From NCBI RefSeq assembly GCF_010183535.1, contig NC_071328.1, positions 7,564,001 through 7,628,000 on the forward strand: a DNA stretch of 64,000 nucleotides, written 5' to 3'. This DNA is from Caenorhabditis remanei. Its lineage: Eukaryota; Nematoda; Chromadorea; Rhabditida; Rhabditidae. Position numbers and translations under genes: made by a program. Shown here piece after piece: positions 60,764 through 64,000 of the stretch (positions within the stretch are counted from its first letter, which is position 1; each line of letters begins with the position of its first letter). The notes under the pieces are model-generated. The model worked only from the letters and a program-made list of their open reading frames with translations. It was not told the origin of the DNA and searched no databases.

Positions 60764-61486
60764 TCATAAGTGAATTTCTTCGTAAGTTCTTCCATTGCTT
60801 CCTCTCAACGGTAGACCTCGTCGAAAATGTTCGATAGCCCTAACATTTTCATTAATATAGTTCAGCTCATCTTGAGTAAGCTTTGCGCTTCCCTCTTCTT
60901 GTTTGAAGCAATATTTGATTTTTGGGTAAATATTCATCAATCTGGAGCATATTGGTTCCAAATATTGTGAAGCAAATCCATGAGATCTTGAAGTTCTAAC
61001 ATAAAGATTTTGGACTTCGAGATCAAATGTGTTGACAAGATAATTCAATAAAAGAGAGAATCCTTCAGGGATTGAAGTCCAATAGGTTGTGTACTCGAAC
61101 TCGTTTTCCAGACGAGCAGGAACGTGAATCCAATTGAAAGAAAGTGTTCGATCAGAATGAAATCCACGAATATCATCACTGATTCGAAAGTTCCACTCCA
61201 CTGACAAGCCATCTTTCATGCAGACTTGAATCATAATTTCGTGAGAAATTATCACATTGACAGTTGTTCGATTTATATCAATAAAAAGCCAAAAACTGGC
61301 CAAACAAGGGGAGCAGCATTGGAAATTGGAACTTCTGGGAATAGAGCCGCCAAAAGTTGTGTGCAAAAAGCTCGACTTAATGAACATATCGTCGAACACC
61401 AGAAGAAATGATCTATTCGATGAGAAAAATTCATTTACCTTACACATGTCATTATTCTTACGTGGCACTATTTTTGCTCTATTCAT
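60764..61486 (-). CDS. F-box-associated-domain-like protein, possibly truncated
   Basis: A single open frame of 240 residues. The middle and C-terminal parts (VNVIISHEIMIQVCMKDG, then SVEWNF, and later LFMNIYPKIKY-like and GNGRTYEEI-like ends, here LMNIYPKIKY and SNGRTYEEI) recall the FBA_2 domain that follows the F-box in the large nematode-specific F-box family, which supplies substrates to SCF ubiquitin ligases. No F-box is visible before it: the first 50 residues (from MNRAKIVPRKN) do not fit, and the upstream sequence in frame has a stop. It may be a 5'-truncated or decayed copy, or a gene with a missed upstream exon. These families turn over quickly, which suits an isolated copy. The assignment is by general appearance only. 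Confidence 0.45.
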   Translation of the reverse strand: MNRAKIVPRKNNDMCKVNEFFSSNRSFLLVFDDMFIKSSFLHTTFGGSIPRSSNFQCCSPCLASFWLFIDINRTTVNVIISHEIMIQVCMKDGLSVEWNFRISDDIRGFHSDRTLSFNWIHVPARLENEFEYTTYWTSIPEGFSLLLNYLVNTFDLEVQNLYVRTSRSHGFASQYLEPICSRLMNIYPKIKYCFKQEEGSAKLTQDELNYINENVRAIEHFRRGLPLRGSNGRTYEEIHL

Positions 61487-62923
61487 TTAAAACGCCATAA
61501 AAATGAAGATTGCGACACCACCGTATGGAATCCCTACGAAGAATTAAGCTATAGTTCGACCTGAAATGGGGTGATCTGATATCAGACTTTTCATATATCA
61601 TAGATATAGTATGTAAATGCTATCCGGCTACAAATCGGATTTCAACAAAAAAACCAATTTTCAAATACAAAAACACAACTGTAATATCATTTTCGATTGT
61701 ACCGCTTCCACAGATTCTATTGCGAAAATAAGTGATTTCATACTGTCACATTATCATTGTCTACTCTTCTATAAAAACAAAGTTGTTCAAAAATCACTGA
61801 GCATTATTAACGGTTTTTATTGATTTAAACTTGATTGACTGTGTTCATTTTCATTTTTGTGATCTGATAACCCTCTCTCCAGTTAAGTGTAGTACAGTAT
61901 CCCCCTAACTCTCATGTTTTTGTCTTCATTCAATCGAATAAGTTTACTTAATTAATGCGTCAAAAAGTGAAGTTTATTACATCATTCGGGTCTAATCTAA
62001 TTTGATAATGACAGCTTCATCACTCCCTTTCTTCTCTCTCCATAACCCTCATTTTCTCCTCCTCTTTTCATCTTAATCCGAAAAAAGAAGATGTTTTCTT
62101 CCTCAGAAATAGAGAGACTGCTGGCTGCTGTCGAAATTGCCATTTTTGTATATCTGGAGTCTCTTCAATCAGTATAATCTTTTCTTTGCGAAGTTTAAGG
62201 CACGCGCGTTCCGCAAATGTTTGCTAAACGGCGGCGGCGCGGCGATGGAAGGGAGGGATGGACCAGAGGAGATGCCTGACCTCGGTTACGCACACATACA
62301 AAGATGAAGAGAAATAGAGAAAAAGGTAAAAAGAGAAAAAGACATACAGTTCCTCTTCTTCTCTTCTTTTTGCCTAAAGGGCTAACCGGCAGCAGCAGCA
62401 CAAAACCGGCCAAATACAGAAAAGAACACATAGAACAAGAGAGAAAGAGCAAGATTCTCAGCTTCCTCTTCTTTCAGATTCTTTTATGATTCCATCATTT
62501 TACTCAGTTACAGTACTCCTAACTCTTAGGATTCATGTCTTCTCATATCTGTTAGATTCCTGAACTCCAAATCTTAGATTCACAGAGATCGACGTCTCTT
62601 CAGAACTTCCAAACTTTTTATCTGAATTGAAGTTAGGATCCTACAATTGTCGTTCTTATCAACTCTCTGAAAAACAATTTCATTTCACATTTATTCTCCT
62701 AGAACCCAAAATTTTTCTGTTTTCTAAGGTTTTTATAGTGGGAAACATGAAATTAGGTCCGATGTACATTTTCGAATGATCTGAAAACTTTTTTCTTCAA
62801 ATCTTTCAACTTTTCTAATATTCGTTTTCTCGATTGAACCTAAATTCATGAAACTCGAATTCTCATTTCTAGACCCGCCCATCTCTCATCTGAATCTATC
62901 ATTCGGGTCCATTTCTTGCCCCT
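61487..62923. other. Divergent intergenic region upstream of src-2
   Basis: No gene seen in 1.4 kb. A GC-rich patch with repeated GGCGGCGGCGCGGCG lies near 62229-62244 and may mark the src-2 promoter. An acceptor-like CATTTCTAG ends about 51 bp before the src-2 start. Confidence 0.55.
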
Positions 62924-63772
62924 ATGGGATCCTGTATTGGCAAGGAAGATGCCCCGGGTGCCACGACACCAGTTCACACATCTTCCACTTTGGGACGGGA
63001 CACATTACCAAGTCATCCACGTATTCCATCTGCTTCTGGGGGCATTATTTCTTCATCGACGTTGACTTCTTCAAGTGGAAACGTAGTTGACAAAAATCAA
63101 AATGTTGCTCAATCCTTAACATTTGTGGCACTATTTCAATATGATGCACGGACGGATGATGACTTGAGTTTCAAAAAAGATGACGTGAGTCTTCATTTAA
63201 GACTTTCGAAGTACATTTATGATATTCAGATTCTCGAAATTCTGAACGATACCCAAGGGGACTGGTGGTTTGCAAAACACAAAGCAACAGGAAGAACTGG
63301 ATATATTCCTTCAAATTATGTTGCCAGAGAGAAGAGTATTGAGTCACAACCGTAAGTTCGTTTCCTAGTTTCATACAATTTCAAAACGCTTGGTCTTTGT
63401 TGGATTTTAAATTCGTAATTTATTCAAATTGTTGCCTAATTTCTGTGATGAGAACAAAAGTGGGCCCCAACTATTTGATGATCCGTGACGCAATCATACT
63501 TTGGAGGTTGCGAAAAGGTCCAACAGAGCGGCCTAATAACCTACCAAGACTAAGTAGTTTCGAATCTGTTTCAAAAAGAAAAATGTTGAACATTTCGCTT
63601 TCTCACCCCCTGTAACTCTAGCTCCTTCATTTTCAGTTTTAATTTTTCAGATGGTACTTTGGAAGCATTCGACGATTAGATGCTGAGAAGAAACTTCTAC
63701 AGAATCTGAATGAACACGGCGCTTATTTAGTGAGAGATTCGGAGAGTAAACAACATGATTTTTCATTATCAG
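62924..63772 (+). CDS. src-2: Src-family tyrosine kinase SRC-2, 5' part only
   Basis: Three exons are in the window (62924-63184, 63230-63351, 63651-63772); the gene runs off the right edge after the start of the SH2 domain, so the kinase domain is not seen. The protein opens MGSCIGKED, with Gly2 for myristoylation and Cys4 for palmitoylation, a Ser/Thr/Pro-rich unique region, then an SH3 domain from about residue 67 ([31 protein letters not shown]). The SH2 domain begins WYFGSIRR near residue 129 and shows the phosphotyrosine-binding YLVRDSES. Src kinases signal in adhesion and morphogenesis. The intron at 63185-63229 is 45 bp, a multiple of three, and has no stop codon. It matches C. elegans SRC-2 better than SRC-1 from memory. 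Confidence 0.92.
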
Positions 63773-64000
63773 GTCAGTTCTTCAATGAAATTCTCACAGT
63801 TTTCTTTCCCTCTTTTTCCCAAATCGCGTCGGTTTTTGTCCTTTGTCTTCTTTTGTTATGGGAAGAGGATAAAACGATAAAACACGTTTTCCCTCGTCAA
63901 AAGAAGACATAATCAAGGTTACCACGATCCGAAATGAGGGGCGCGGCGACAGTAGCGGAAAAGGGCGACCCGACCTTTTATAGTTCCGCAAATTATGGAA
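63773..64000 (+). other. src-2 intron running to the window edge
   Basis: After the donor at 63773 (GTCAGT) no acceptor with a continuing SH2 frame is seen before the end, so this is intron sequence. Confidence 0.6.

Overview
This window looks like nuclear DNA from a Caenorhabditis nematode. Introns are short (mostly 44 to 100 bp) with strong TTTCAG acceptors, several start codons sit just after an acceptor-like site as expected for spliced-leader trans-splicing, and a row of genes matches, from memory, the right arm of C. elegans chromosome I (maph-1.1, aex-5, unc-54, unc-122, a GLD-2-related gene, cyn-5, src-2). The rebuilt UNC-54 protein is 1963 residues, the length I recall for C. elegans, but differs from my memory of that protein at scattered positions. 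I infer a related species rather than C. elegans itself. All exon models were spliced by hand; each full model keeps one frame from start to stop.

Layout. 0.9-4.9 kb: maph-1.1 (+), a MAP1-type microtubule protein. 5.1-9.1 kb: aex-5 (-), a proprotein convertase whose second intron carries a complete Str-type chemoreceptor gene on the opposite strand (7.4-8.7 kb). 9.75-11.85 kb: a satellite built from TTTTAGGC octamers, so it is full of the nematode telomere hexamer TTAGGC. 13.1-20.6 kb: unc-54 (-), the body-wall muscle myosin heavy chain, followed by about 5 kb of upstream DNA. 25.6-31.2 kb: two tandem paralogs (+) of a small PIF1/Helitron-type helicase-like protein in which the Walker B glutamate is replaced by asparagine. 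32.2-34.3 kb: unc-122 (+), a collagen/olfactomedin membrane protein. 34.4-36.1 kb: a SET/MYND protein (-). 37.0-38.5 kb: a polytopic membrane protein (-). 39.7-40.5 kb: an ANP32-type acidic LRR protein (+). 41.0-44.3 kb: a GLD-2-related poly(A) polymerase (+). 44.5-45.2 kb: cyn-5 (-). 46.0-53.4 kb: a 2208-residue BLTP2/KIAA0100-type bridge lipid-transfer protein (-). 54.0-55.3 kb: a ZIP zinc transporter (-). 56.0-59.7 kb: an unrecognised single-pass membrane protein (-) with a possible internal promoter. 60.8-61.5 kb: a fragment like an F-box-associated domain (-). 62.9 kb to the right edge: the 5' part of src-2 (+).

The genes are mostly independent housekeeping, muscle and neuronal genes rather than a pathway. 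unc-54, aex-5 and unc-122 all act in the neuromuscular system. Neighbouring same-strand genes are 600 bp or more apart, except the alternative exon noted below, so I see no clear operon. The two points most worth checking are the pair of probably ATPase-dead helicase-like genes between unc-54 and unc-122, and the telomere-motif satellite between aex-5 and unc-54.
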